NCBI GenBank assembly: GCA_022478985.1
Contig: JAKSZP010015905.1
Span: 106,215-170,214 of the forward strand
DNA: 64,000 nucleotides
Source: Massospora cicadina
Lineage: Eukaryota; Entomophthoromycota; Entomophthoromycetes; Entomophthorales; Entomophthoraceae
Direction of reading: 5' to 3'
Part shown: in pieces, positions 1-12,056 of the stretch
How positions within the stretch are numbered: the stretch's first letter is position 1
Layout of the letters: every line of letters begins with the position of its first letter
Notes under the pieces: model-generated
What the model was told of the DNA's origin: nothing
The model's input: only the letters and a program-made list of their open reading frames with translations
Database searches by the model: none
Program-made: the position numbers and the translations under genes

Positions 1-54
1 ACCAAAACTTAATGTAACTAATCAATTCAAACAAAACGCCCAAAAAGAGAAGAT

Positions 55-1785
55 TAAATGATACTACCAAACGAAAACAGCCAACCAGGTGGGGCAGCGG
101 AAGACCATATTTATTTGACCATAGTGGAAGGGGAGTGAGAATTGGGGGGCTCATCTTTGGCAGCAGCTTCCTCATTCCAGAGTAGGGCATGGGCCAAGGC
201 GGAGAGCAAGGGCGTCAGGGCATTGGCGGAATGTGGTTCAATATCACTAAGTATTGGTATCTCATGGAAATTCCGCTAAAAATGGCGCTGATATACGTGG
301 CTAAAGCTTTTTTGGCTTTAATGCGGGCATCTGGGAGTTAAATAAATGTGGTAAATTTGTTTCAGGTAATCTTTGCTTTAGGATTCCGTTCTACAGTTAC
401 CACGTTCTGGATAGTGTCGTTGGCATCTTTTTTTAATTAATTCATTGTATTCTTACTTTGTGGGGTGAGGGTTAAGGAGATAACAGGAGGGGAAATACCT
501 CTTGTGAGCATTTTTTCTGATTTGGCATCAGCTTTGCGAAGGGGTGTCAATCTGGCGTGGCAGCTGCTTTGAATGCAAGATGGTGGTCACTGCAAGATGG
601 TTCAGCATTTGGCTGTGGGGCATATAAATGAGGGGGTATTTAGCGTCCCATTACGAATTAACAAACTGCTCAATTTTTAGAGATGGTTCTTCTATGAAAT
701 TACCTGATTCGTCAATTTCAACCAACAACTTTCATGAGTTCTGATTGAAATGAAAGAGGAATCAGCATGTCTTATGATTTTATGATTTGGTGGCAGCATG
801 TGGGTAAACTGTTTTACAATCCTGTCCATGATTGGTGGCAGCATTTGTGTCTCTGGGCGGGGAAGGAACATTATTAGTTGTTGCATATTAATCTGTAATG
901 GTAGGCTTTGGAGGAGGTGGTAGGATAGTACCTCATACCGCAAAAATCGTTGGGTTGGTAGCAGAATGGATTATGGTGGATGAGGGCGCAGAGCCATCAG
1001 AAGCCTCCAGGAATGGGCTTTTGCGTTTTGAGTAGTCCAACTCAAAACAGGATGGACAGATAGTCCATCCACCCTTGACGCATGCCCAGAATGGATGGTC
1101 AGGGGCAGATGGAGTGACAGCATGGGGAGGAATTGCCAAAGCAATTTTTGTTAAAATCATGGCTGATCATGGAAAATGCCCAAGAACCAGCTTGTTGTGT
1201 TGTCCCATTTAGGACCACAAATTGTAGGATGTGATTAAAAACCCAGACTGCCAAACCTTCCATCAGATCCTGATGGAACAACGCAGGGATAAAGTATGAT
1301 TAGGAAAACCAGCAAACTGGACCACCAAAGTGGTGTACGCTGGGAACCATGTCTGAGTGGTGGGAATAGGGTACCCTGGAAAATTAGGGGCACAGTTGCC
1401 ACAGTGGCGGCATTAGCTTAACATGTGAAGCCTAAGTCAAAATACCCCTTGTAGGGGTGGAAGTCTATGAAGCTGGCAAGTTGAATCACCACCTGAGCTA
1501 TTTTGATTATTTGTTTATCATCATATGGGAATAAATTCTCATATTCGACCCAAAGTTCAAAATGCATATTGCTCCAGGGGAGCACCAGGGGACAACGAGG
1601 CACTGCATGGGTATGCACAAGATGGGTGTTGAGATTCTTGGGTGGATTGAACTGACCCAAGGTTTATTATGATTGGATGAACCAGTCTGAGCATGTTTTC
1701 CCACCAGATGGAAAATGCTAGGGGAGTTTCGCTGCTGCCCCACGCTGGAGCAGCCAGCAGAGAATCTGATGACATGAGGTAGAAT
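55..1785 (-). pseudogene. R-family orphan gene, inverted decayed copy
   Basis: Degraded minus-strand coding region matching the plus-strand copy at about 16540-18334 along its whole length. Shared landmarks in order are a WGSSETP segment (near 1735), a segment reading LASFIDFHPYKGYFDLGF (near 1430-1490), a zinc-binding-like VKGGWTICPSCFELD segment (near 1040-1080), and a proline-rich tail with DEPPNSHSP (near 140-160). It is broken by stops and frameshifts. I do not recognise the family: no reverse transcriptase, transposase or protease motif is visible. Its occurrence twice in 64 kb in opposite orientations says it is carried by a repeat. The homologous 3' end falls just inside the left edge of the window. 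Confidence 0.6.
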
Positions 1786-2634
1786 CAGCAGTTGGAAGTT
1801 GAAATTTTACTTTGTTTGCTTTTTACTAAATTTTCTTGGAAAATTAATTGAGATGAAAGAAAAAACTTTTGGACTAAAAACATTTTTGGTCTTTGATCGC
1901 AAATAAGTTCACCATAAGATATAACAAATTAGCCATAAGCTAATATTGTTATTTTTTATATCAAATGTAACTGATGATTCAGGTCCAGTCAACCATTCAA
2001 TAAATGGTATTTTAGAATATTCTCCAATCAGGCAGTTGAAAATAAACACATACATCAGGATCTCAGCTCTAAGGCTAACAGTGCCCTTATGGATAAATGG
2101 GTTCATAACTTACAAGATGATTTTGATATCCTCAAACAAGTTGATTGATCCTGGATAGCTGATCCTTTTGTGATAAAACCTTTAAATATTGGACCTTATA
2201 CCTAATCCATTCATATTCTAGATGAATCATTCAATTCCTAAAAGACCTTATGTAGATAAATATGCTATTTTAATGGAAAGTATTCAACCCTACATTTTTA
2301 TATATTAAAACGCTATAGAGTTAACCACAGATAGACAGAAAGTAGAGCAGAAAGTCTTTCTTGACTGTAATCCTTAAGGGATAACGATGCCTTTCTTCAA
2401 AAAACAACTCTTGGAATCAAATAAAGGCGGCTCTCATTAAAAAATTTGTCAGCAACTTAACTCTTAATTATTAATAGGACTTTATGCGCCTTTGCCAGAA
2501 GAAATGAAAATCTTATAGTGAGTTTTTTACTGATTTCTTATGAGGCACAGGCTTTAACATTGTGTGGCAAGTATCCATGGACAATGCAATAGCTAAGTAG
2601 CGTCCGCATTTTTCCAGCCATAAGCTTGTGCTTA
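1786..2634. other. Degraded AT-rich segment left of element G
   Basis: No intact gene. A plus-strand reading near 2030-2220 (SKANSALMDKWVHNLQDDF-type peptide) resembles the helical part of a retrotransposon gag, but stops interrupt it. Together with 7015-8574 it forms the sequence into which element G inserted. Function not assigned. Confidence 0.3.
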
Positions 2635-2639
2635 ACTTC

Positions 2640-3858
2640 TGTAAATTTTCTCATTTAATGCACATGTTCTATGTGTGTTTAAATAGATGGTTGAATCTAA
2701 ATAAATGAGTTGACAATAGTATAAAGACTATAGTCCTAGTTGAGATCTTCACAATCCAGTTGAGTATTGTCTTTACACTAGATAGTTGCTAACGCTCATC
2801 TTTCTATCCTTAAAAGTACGTAAAATTCCCAGATGTTAGATATCCTATCCCTTCAACTTTTCCTCTAGAGTTGGCAACTTCTAGATCATTGGGATCTCCC
2901 TTCCTCTCATAACGCAGAAGCCTACAGAGAACTTGAAAGTAATATCTAGACAAAAGATAATTATCCCTCAACTCTAATCTCAAGTGTAAAATAAAAAGGT
3001 TTAAAAGTCAAAATATCTATGAGACTTATTTAAAAAGTAAATGAGGCGGGTCAACCTTGGAAAAATATACCACATTGAGTTTTTTAAGCATGTGCTTGTT
3101 TCAACCCTGTGTTTAATCAAAGCCCAACCCAGAATGGAGCAGGAACCACCCCACTATGCTATCACTCCTCTATGACACTTATTTATTTTTCTCTATTTAA
3201 TAAAAACCAAGTCAATTGATAGTCTAATCTAGCGCCCAATCTTCTGTTGGCACTCTTTTAGGAGTGTTACCAATTGCTGACATTTAGATCTCTGGAGTCA
3301 TCCACAATGATGATTTTACTTCATCAATCTAGTCAGATTCTGCCACTGACTAAAACCTGAACCCTCTTGGGTTGAGTATGTGAAGGACAAGCCCCTACAT
3401 TTTTTCTCAATCCAGAAGAATATCCTTTATTAATCTAGCAACCCGCTTAGGCGATAAGTCCTTTTACCCATTAACATCATGGCGCATTGCCTTAAAGGTT
3501 AACCCGCAAGTTGCTACCAAAGCGTTGTCAATGCCTAACAATCACCAATAAACTATTAGTTATTTAGCTGAAACCTCTGATCAACTCATACAATATAGTA
3601 AAAGTTATCATTAGTTAAATCTAATAGTTGAACCATATGTAAAACATTGTCAAGGCTCCTTTATAACGGAGCATCAGTAATTCAGTGAAATCAAATCCTG
3701 GTGGATTATTTAGTATTCAATTAGGAACTACAACCAACAATAGTTATCATATCCTACAAGAACTCTCGCATCTTCTATGGTAATTCACCCCACTTAATAC
3801 AGAAGATAAATTGATAATCAAAGAAGCTGGATTATATGGTCATATTGAAATCCCAACA
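2640..3858 (-). repeat. 3' LTR of element G
   Basis: About 1.2 kb, homologous to 5947-7009 with many point differences and indels. The conserved stretch TCTAGACAAA(A/G)GATA is one of many landmarks. On the minus strand it starts TGTTGGG at 3858 and ends TTTACA at 2640. Confidence 0.75.
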
Positions 3859-3872
3859 CATCCCCCTACTTG
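3859..3872 (-). other. Polypurine tract of element G
   Basis: Plus-strand CATCCCCCTACTTG reads CAAGTAGGGGGATG on the minus strand, directly before the TGTTGGG start of the 3' LTR. This is the usual place for plus-strand DNA priming. Confidence 0.6.
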
Positions 3873-4048
3873 TCCAAATTATTTTATGAAAGATAAAATT
3901 TGGAAGTGGATGCCTCCTTAGCTGTGGTCATAATTCAGCCATCAAATTAATATGAATTCAGTAAAGTTCAGCCTTTTTCGTTACTTGATGCATCCCATGC
4001 CCATTCTTGGCAATGCAGTCCTCATCTCTTTTCCTACTCGCTGCCACC

Positions 4049-5900
4049 TCACTTGAGAAAAGTTTCTATGGTACCATGTGATAACAGTATTATTTTAGTC
4101 ATACTCACCAATACTATGTTATGGAAAGCCTGTACTCCACCAGGATAGGCTATTTTGACTCCACGCCATTTAAGGATATTCTCAGTTGGATTCGCCAATT
4201 CTTGGTTCCTGTACTCCCCATGCTGGGCTCTCTGTTTTTGATCAGAATGGGTCTTCTGTCTCTCCTTTCTCATGGCCTTTATGGCGGACCCAGTTTCAAC
4301 ATGAGCTGTTTCTGCCAACAGATCCAGATATGATCCCTTAATTGCGTGAACTGGTATCAAAACGTTATCTTCATACAACTTCATTTAGATTGATTATTTT
4401 TAATCTTGGCGTTACATGCCTTTTCCGTTAATATTTGGAATAATCATCTTCATTTTCTGACTCCGCCCTTATAAAAGCATTTATATTCAACATTCAAACT
4501 CTTTACAACGGATCCTCTTCTATGCCCTCTATGAATATATATGAAGTATCTACTCCATCAGGGAAGGTATCTGATAAAATGGTTTTAAAAGCAACTTTAG
4601 ATTGTCTGCATCTAGACTTTTTAAAACCTTTCATGAATATTGAGCAGTTTAATCCTATTGAGTCAACACAAGATTCACTTTTCCTTTTGTCTTCTTCCCC
4701 CAACATTGGGCGGCAAGTTTTTCCAGTCACACCAAATTTCTGACAGTGGTTTTCTCTCTCTCTCCATTTGAATACATCGGTTTTCATATTAAAACTTGAC
4801 TCTGCTGATCAGCAAATTTCCTCATATTATTATTTTCAAATTCTGCCGCTGTCTGATCCTCATTGGCTAAATTTTTCTTAAAAATGATTAGTTGCATCAA
4901 AATCTATGCCTAACATTTCATATATTCTACCATTTGCAGTGTGGAAGTCTGATTCGCCAGCGCCAAAACCATGGCGCAGTGCAGATCTTTGTAGGGCCAT
5001 GATACATTTTTTATTGTTATACATACGTTATAATCTGATAATACTTTTGCGCCACTAGGATTTTTGCTTCTTGGTAAAATTTTATCAGTAATAGTGGCTA
5101 ATGTTTTCTTGCTTTTTTTGAGCTCCTTGAACTCCTGTTTAAAATTAGACATCTGTGCAGGACTACTAAGTTCAGTCATAATTGCTTCTTTATCGTCGCT
5201 GTATGTCCAATTATCCCTGTGGAGATGAAAAACACCAGTTTTGACAAATAGTGTTGCAGCAATTTATTGCAGTTAGTGTTTTTTCCAGTTGCCATATCCA
5301 ACATCATCATTTCAAATAGGTGGAAAAATCTGGTCCATTATCCTGGTAAAACATGGATAAGTTCAGCATATTCTTAATTTCTTCCATTGCTACTGTGGCA
5401 AAAGATTCCTGATTGGCAACTTGATAACAATAGGTGTGTTTTTGGGGGGTCACCTCTGAAATCGCAACAAAATCTCCAGCCATATTTCTCAGGGATTGTA
5501 CTTTCCCAGCTGAACTTATATGTGGCTTATTTGTTGGCCCCATTAGTTTCCATCTGGGTGTAGTCATATTTGTGATTTTTGTGTTATTGTAAGCGTTTTA
5601 GGATCTCCTTTGTCCTCTTGTATCTAGTGATAATGTTCACTATTGCTTCCCTCTCAGTTTTCTGTAATAGTAACTCTTTAATTATCTCAGTCTCCTTCCA
5701 TTTCAAGGAGCTGACTTTTCCATGAAGATTGTTAATGACATTTCTGACTTTTCAATTTCCTCCTTGGCTTTCATTTGCTCACCAAATTGGTCAAATCAGT
5801 TTGTGATGCCAATTTCAGTGTTTCTTGTTAATGGTTCCAAAAAGGGTCCACAGCTTCTTAAGTTTGTTTCTGTACAAAATAGTACTGATAACATATTCTG
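4049..5900 (-). pseudogene. Gag-like relic of element G
   Basis: Four consecutive minus-strand open stretches (5567-5307, 5179-4910, 4787-4503, 4384-4049) in several frames, with a charged, coil-like stretch upstream (near 5720-5600). The 5179-4910 piece is lysine-rich and helical (FKQEFKELKKSKKTL). The 4787-4503 piece contains CQKFGVTGKTCRP, which looks like a damaged CCHC zinc knuckle. Size, position after the 5' LTR and composition fit a gag (nucleocapsid) protein. No DTG protease, reverse transcriptase or integrase signature follows. It is disabled by stops and frameshifts. An unrelated ORF of a non-autonomous element is the alternative. Confidence 0.45.
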
Positions 5901-5926
5901 TAATCTCTGTCCTGAAAGCTCAACTA

Positions 5927-5946
5927 GCGCTGTTTTGAGCACCAAA
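5927..5946 (-). other. Primer-binding-like site of element G
   Basis: The minus strand reads TTTGGTGCTCAAAAC just inside the 5' LTR. It shares TGGTGCTCA with the sites in elements A and B, suggesting a common tRNA primer family. Confidence 0.5.
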
Positions 5947-7009
5947 TTTATATCTTTATTATCTACTGCACAGTTTCTATTTGTGCTTTGAATAGATTGC
6001 TGATATAAAATAAATGGGCTGACAATAGTATTAAGACTATTGTCTTAGTTAAGATCATCACAACCAAGTCGAGTTTTGCTTTAACGCTAGACAGGTGCAA
6101 CGCTCTTCCTTCTATCCTTGAAGTTACTTGAAATCATCTGAATAAGTAAATTCTATCCCTACAACTTTTTCTCTAGAGTTAGCAACTTTTGGATCATGGG
6201 TTTTTCCCTTCCTATCTTAACGCAGAAGTCTTTGGAAAAATTGAAAGCAACATCTAGACAAAGGATATCTATCCTTGAACTCTAATCCCAAGAGAAAAAT
6301 ATACACTTTATACAAGTCACAATACTTTTTTGACTTTTTATACTGTTATGATAAATATAAATCAAAGACTTATATAGTTAATCTGGCGCATAACCCATCT
6401 GTTTGAGCCCAAATAGGAATGGCAGCTATCTCCAATAAATTAGCCCTCTAGAGTCATCCCTAATGACGTTTTTACATCTTTTTTCTAGTTATTTTCTACC
6501 ACTAACTAGAACATGACCCCTCATGGGTTGTATTAAAAATTTTGTCCCAACTCCAACGCTCAACCCCAGCAGATTATACTCTTTAAGCTAGCAATCTGCT
6601 TAGGTAATGGGACCTTTTACTGATTAAAGCAGGTCACTTTACCTAAAAGGTTATCCTGCAATCTGTTACTAAAAGCGTTGTCAATGCCTATAAACTAACA
6701 ATAAACCTTTAATTGATTGGTAACAAACTCCAATTAACTCATTTTTGATTTATGTAATTAACAATTTTTTAATCAATAATCAAACCATATGTAAAGCATT
6801 TTCAGTTTTCTCCCCAATGGAACATCAGTAAACCAGTGGAATAAAATTCTGGCAGATTAGTTTTATCCCACTAAGAGCTCTAACCAACAATTGTTATCAC
6901 ATCCTATGATTATTCTCACATCTTCTATAGTAATTCATACCTAGCGGTTAAAACGGATTAGTTTTTAATTGATTAAACTGGATTATGTGGTCATACTAAA
7001 GTCCCAACA
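5947..7009 (-). repeat. 5' LTR of element G
   Basis: Direct repeat of 2640-3858, shorter by about 150 bp. It contains a perfect 9-bp inverted repeat with a 6-bp loop (GACAATAGT...ACTATTGTC, about 6020-6043), which is imperfect in the other LTR. Confidence 0.75.
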
Positions 7010-7014
7010 CCTTC

Positions 7015-8574
7015 CAAGGAATTTGAACACTTGTAAAATTACTCTATCAATATTAAGGAGGCTAACATCCAATTGCCTGAATCCAAAATGCGTCTCACCT
7101 CTTCTAGTAAGGGGTTGTGACCCCTTATTCTTACCATTGGAAAAAATATGAAGTCTGGGCTTAAATGTGATCCCTATTCCTATTAAAAGTTTTCTAATCA
7201 TCAGGAGATTCAATGTTGTAAGAAGGAAGACGAGGTGGAAAAAGAGGCGTCATCCTATGTCATGAGGCACCCTACGCTGACATATCTACGCCTCAATAAC
7301 TTTCTCAGAATCTGTCACCCTCAACTGTCATATTTTATCTGCTACAGTCAGCTTTAAAATTTCTGATAAACTTGCTAAAAATAGATTATTTTTTCATTTT
7401 ATTATGCCCTGGGTAAACCCACTGCTTTCCTCAACAGAAATATTATGTTAAGTGATTTTTATTCCACCCCTTACTTTAGCTCCAATATTAATTGTGTAGA
7501 AGTAATGGTTCACAAAGTAAAAGTCCTGATTATCAATTTTAGCGGTTATCCTATTAACATCATTTCCTCACGTTTGATGAAGCACATTGAATTGCTCTTG
7601 ATTGTAATCATACTTAGTAGAACTGCTAGACCCTCCTGCACCAGATTCCTTAAAGTAATCATTGTTAACCATCCAATTTGGGTCTTTAGTGGTATCAGCC
7701 CTAACGATTATCCTAGATAATGATAAATATGATTTACTTATTTTATACAGTTCCTAGTCAAGTTTGACACTAAAATTAGACATAGAGACCCGTATTTCTC
7801 CATACTGGGGTATCATTTTCCGCATATCATACACAATCTGAAAAAAGAGAAAACCCCAAAGTTGCCTGCTGGAATGTTCCAGTTCTAATAAACGACTGAA
7901 ATATCAAGTAATATGACCCAAGTTAATCTACAACTTACACTGTCATTGCTCTTGAAGGAATGCCCATTCCTTAAATAAGGCCATCATTACCCTTAAGATT
8001 ATACCTTTGTGAAAATGAAGTTAAAAATATACCAAAGGATCAACTTTTCAAGATTTATGGAGAAGCCAATCCATCAATATGTGAGCCTCTGGATTACCAT
8101 GAATGCTAATCCTGCATATAGTGGTCTCATTACCATATTGGTTGCCAATTTCATTGATATATTCATGACTGTAACTTGTAACCATCTTTTAACATATGTC
8201 TACACCTTAACAATCATTTAGGCTGAGTCTATCTCTGGTTGTAAATCCCTGCATAACCTATTACTTGATGAGTTTCCCATCATGGCCTGAGTGAAGGTAC
8301 TATTTTGATTAACTTGCTATTAAACAGCACTAATTAGTAAAGTCCTTGATTGAATTATATGCTGATATCTATAAAGGTCTTGATGACTTTGGGTTGATGA
8401 AAGGGGTCCAGCACAAGATGCAAACCAATGATTATCAGCTCACTTGGTCCAGGGACCTATTGGAAGTCCAAGGTTTATGTGGCCCAAGTGGCCTTGAAGT
8501 TAAAATACTATAAGACGCTGATCTTCTGCAATCTTCTCAAAGCCCATAGTCTATTCCTCGTTCTGTTGGTCTTT
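7015..8574 (+). pseudogene. Very old pol-like relic, retropepsin-like patch
   Basis: Right-hand continuation of the segment split by element G. The open stretch 7445-7720 contains VLIINFSGYPINIISSRLM, which aligns by eye with the aspartic protease region of elements A and B (AIIDIGAPVNIVSNMLV), with the catalytic Asp lost. Further plus-strand open pieces follow at 8009-8221 and 8428-8658, the last running into element C. No clear reverse transcriptase box is left. This could be the remains of an older Gypsy element, but the match is short. Confidence 0.3.
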
Positions 8575-8579
8575 AATAA

Positions 8580-8639
8580 TGTTGGACAATTACAAGTCCT
8601 TTATTGTACTAAGAGTGAATTGTGTTTTGATATTAATAG
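8580..8639 (+). repeat. 5' LTR of element C, left fragment
   Basis: First 60 bp of the C LTR, starting TGTTGGACAATTACAAGTCC and homologous to 47179-47237. It is cut by element A at AATAG (8635-8639). The rest of the LTR resumes at 15187. Confidence 0.85.
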
Positions 8640-9193
8640 AATCAAAATTCTGATATGATTGGACGATAATCCTGAAATAGCTATACAGATTGGGGAGAAT
8701 CCGCCAACCATGATACTAGTAACGATTTTGAGCGCCTTAAGTTGAGGCGATTTTGGATTATAAAAGGGTTATTATGACTTGCCTCCATGTATGGCAATAA
8801 AGCGATGTTGACATTTGACAAATATTGAGTAAGATTGCCTCAAACTAAGGTGATAAAGAATTGAGAGTACCATACTCTTCTGGAACCAATGAGATACAGC
8901 GGAACTGTATAATTAAGCTGAGAGAATGCTATTGTCAAAAGTTGCTGAGATATAAGTGAGATGTGACAATTGAAGGAGGAAGATTGTTAGTATTTTCAAG
9001 AGAGCTGAACAGCGAGTAACTGCTGTAATTATTAAAAAATAAAGTTTCATCTGGGGAAATAGCTCCATAGCTTATTAATTTTTAAGTGTGTCTGAGGACT
9101 GACAATCTTAGTATCATATGTCCAATCGCTCAGTGAGTTCAACCTTGTGAAAAATCACACAATGTATCTCAAAATTCCACCAAATTTATAACA
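8640..9193 (+). repeat. 5' LTR of element A
   Basis: About 554 bp. Similar to 14620-15181 throughout, for example GAGATACAGCGGAACTG and AATAGCTCCATA. It has a TATA-like GAGATATAAG and ends TTATAACA. The inferred TGTTGGG start has decayed to AATCAAA. Confidence 0.88.
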
Positions 9194-9215
9194 GTGGTGC
9201 TCACTACAAGGGACC
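9194..9215 (+). other. Primer-binding-like site of element A
   Basis: GTGGTGCTCACTACAAGGGA directly follows the LTR end. TGG at the start matches the CCA end of a tRNA. B has nearly the same sequence at 40315. The tRNA could not be identified from memory. Confidence 0.6.
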
Positions 9216-9256
9216 CATTGAACAACCACCAAAAACCAAAAACTCCTGATCTGCAT

Positions 9257-10670
9257 TATGGTCTTCACTAAAGGGGAATTATTCCAAACAGCTGTGCTGG
9301 ATGAGACCACGGAACTCAAACTTTAGTGTTGACGCCGTGCTTAAAAATCAAGAGGAACTTCTTCAGGAGGGAAACAAAGTAATGAATCAACTTTCAAGTG
9401 CGGCTAGTCAGCTGCAAATACTTGGAAAGTAGACAGACATCTTGCCAATCGACCAGATGATGCTACTTAATGTCTCTACTGCACAGAGAGGATGTTAACA
9501 CCTACCTTTTACCCACCTCATCCCCATTGGGAAGCGAAAGAACAAGGGGTTGCTTGAAAAGGATCTTTTTATGACAGCAATGTGACCAGCATGAGCCGCT
9601 CATATCATGATGGCTGCTTTGAGGATGACTAAGTTTTGACCCAACATAACCCCCAGGTAATGGAATTCCTACCCATGAAGAGCCCTACATTACATCAATA
9701 GCAGCTGGGCCTTCTGAGCCAGCCCCTCTTTTTGAACCCAGTTATGGGCCACAAACAAACCCGCAGTACACTTCTAAGGCTTTCAGTTAAGAGCGGGAGA
9801 AGAATGTCTGCATTGACAAGCTACCCCCATTCAACCACAATGAAAACATCTACAGATTCTTCAAACAATCTGAATTTGTGGTGGAAGGAGCCTCCAAGTG
9901 GTGGAAGGCTAAAATTCTGATATCCGCCTTGGACGTCAGAAGTGCTGATCAGGTTACCTGCTACCTTCTCTGAAGATCCGTTACCTACCACAAAGTGAAG
10001 TAAACCATGTTGCGGTTGTTTGGTGGTACTTCAAAGATGTTGCAGTGTAAAGCTAAGTTCCTGAACATTGGGTTCCAACGTAATGATATCCTCACTGTGT
10101 TTGTGGATCAATTTATGACAAAAGCCCATGTTTTATTAGGAGTAGGCGTTCTAGCTGAAACTGACATGTGCATTGCAATGACCTCCGCCGTGAAGCCATA
10201 CCATGAGCTTTACAATGTCATTTCTCCAATTTTAAGATGACGATGTCCCCTGCTCGAAAATGTTCAGATCTTGCACCATATATCCACTAAATTCCCTCCG
10301 CCCAATAAAGAGCGGAAAACATACCGCTGCAGCTGGACCATCTTATTTGGGGAAATTCTTCTGTCCTTGTCAGATTCTGCCTAGTAACCCTCAGCATTAC
10401 TATATTCACACGCCTTGCCCCCAGCCAAGTTACCCTCAGCAGTTTGACTTCCGCTTTGGTCCTGCTAATGAAAATCATCAGCAACCTAACTACTGACCTA
10501 GACCTAATTATACCAAATGTCAGCAATTTTCTCACTGACATGGCCTTGGTTATGCCGAACATTAATAAAACTATTATCCTGGATCTTCTTATTAGAACCA
10601 AGGACGTGGACCTTATGGGGTGAATTGTTTTAAATGTGGTCATCCTGGTCATCTTGCCTGAAGTACCCCA
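9257..10670 (+). pseudogene. Gag relic of element A
   Basis: Fragments of the nucleocapsid precursor, which would package element RNA. A conserved helical part (10007-10240, with FVDQFMTKAHVLLGVGVLAE and AVKPYHELYNV) matches gag of element B at 42200-42400. A CCHC-type knuckle starts at 10626 (CFKCGHPGHLA) but runs into a TGA stop, so its last Cys is lost. A proline-rich linker lies between them. There are several frameshifts and stops. Confidence 0.7.
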
Positions 10671-11075
10671 ACTGTCATGTACACTATGTAAAGCAGGACT
10701 TATACTACCAGGGAAAATATGGAGCAGAGTAGAGATGGGACTCTCTACCTCCGCTATTCCAATCCCAGACGTCTCACCTGAACCAATTGTAGCATTTCCA
10801 GATGATGTCCCTAAGACAACAGGATTTTATATCTGCAGCTGATTGGAGGAGTAAATGCACTGACATGGGTGAAAGCCAAGGCCCCAGCAGAAGAAGGACC
10901 ATAAGGAGCAACCAAAGCCATACGCCTGCCAAATGTTTGACCAAGCTTATTCAGACAAGCTAGATTACTCCGCTAATGGTCCTTCTCAGAAAGGTGTAAA
11001 CGTCGCCCTTCCGGTAGATGCTATTGTCAAAGAGTACCCCAATGTTGGTGAGGGGATTTTGTGCTTCCTTAGGAG

Positions 11076-11480
11076 ATGAACCCTTTAAATATCCATGTAT
11101 TAAACAGTCAATATTCTTCTTATTCTGAATGTATCTACTGTGACATTGTTGTAGATAAAACCCAGGTACACGCTATAATAGATATAGGCGCTCCAGTCAA
11201 CATAGTTTCCAATATGTTGGTGGCGAAACTGCCATTAAAATCTGATGTAGAACATCGTATGGTGTATGGAACCGCTGGAGCGGAAAACTTGGTCTCTGAG
11301 GGTGCGTACAGTGCACTTCCATTGCGGTTTAGGTCAATTGTTGTGGTAGCCCCCAGCAATAGTGTTACCAAACATATATATGTCCTGTTAATTGTAACTG
11401 CTTTCATGCGACGCTATGGGGCTGTTGTTGATATGACTGAAGAGACCTTCGAAATTTTGGGGCAGCTGATTCCAATTTAA
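11076..11480 (+). pseudogene. Retropepsin relic of element A
   Basis: Open stretch of 134 codons containing IIDIGAPVNIVS. The catalytic D-T/S-G triad is DIG here (11181-11189), and DTG is kept in element B at 43240-43248. The enzyme would cleave the Gag-Pol polyprotein. The ending TFEILGQLIPI corresponds to TLTILGRQIPI in B. It is the longest intact piece of element A, but it is separated from gag and reverse transcriptase by stops. Confidence 0.75.
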
Positions 11481-12056
11481 TTTACCTCCAGCGGAGTGCT
11501 GAAAGATCTAGTGCACATGTGGCATATTAACTCGTCATATAGTGATGGGGTGAATCTGTTTTGCTACCATTAACTAAAGGGCAAAATCTGGGCCCTCCTC
11601 CAGAAGGTATATGATTATCAAGAGCTGCCGCTCAGAGCTGCTGGAGCTAAATTCATCCCTACAGACACAAAGTAATAGTAAACACTGAGTTAGAGGTGGA
11701 AGTGCTCGCTGGGCTTTATGGGGAAATCATTAGGCCTTATCAGCAGTCATGGTTTGAGCCCCATGTGGTCCAGGCATTGTTCTCCTGGGTCATGGGGAGA
11801 TCAAGGTCTTGTTAGCGAATCTACAGCATGAGCCAATGAAAATCTGCTGACACTAAATAGTGGCATTTTTACGCTTGACCCCAGTGGAGGAGGTCCTCCA
11901 GGTTCATGAGTTTGGGTTTATGGATGAACCTGGTCTACCTTTTTAACCACAGCTCGGCATAATGGCAGTGGTATCGCACAAAAACTTTGTTGGGTTATTG
12001 GAAGAGCAGAAAGATCAGGCAACAGTTTTATTTGAAAATATAATGAGATCTTTGCC

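Larger units (their letters stand above)
2640..7009 (-). mobile_element. LTR retroelement G, minus strand, no visible pol
   Basis: Two direct repeats of 1.06-1.2 kb (2640-3858 and 5947-7009) flank a 2.1-kb interior. On the minus strand both LTRs begin TGTTGGG. The interior has a primer-binding-like site next to the upstream LTR (5927-5946) and a purine tract next to the downstream LTR (3859-3872), both in the positions expected for an element read right to left. Flanks are ACTTC (2635-2639) and CCTTC (7010-7014), a TSD with one mismatch. The interior holds only gag-like relics and no recognisable reverse transcriptase or integrase, so the element was probably non-autonomous or lost pol by deletion. 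Confidence 0.72.

Noticed and set aside
6012..7005. CRISPR-like or satellite array
   Set aside because: The only repetition is the two-copy LTR of element G; there are no short regularly spaced repeats.
2640..7009. G as a DNA transposon with direct repeats
   Set aside because: The position of the primer-like site and the purine tract next to TGTTGGG ends fits an LTR element better; no terminal inverted repeats were seen.
10287..10652. 121-codon minus-strand ORF as a gene
   Set aside because: It lies opposite the gag linker and zinc knuckle of element A and has no motif.
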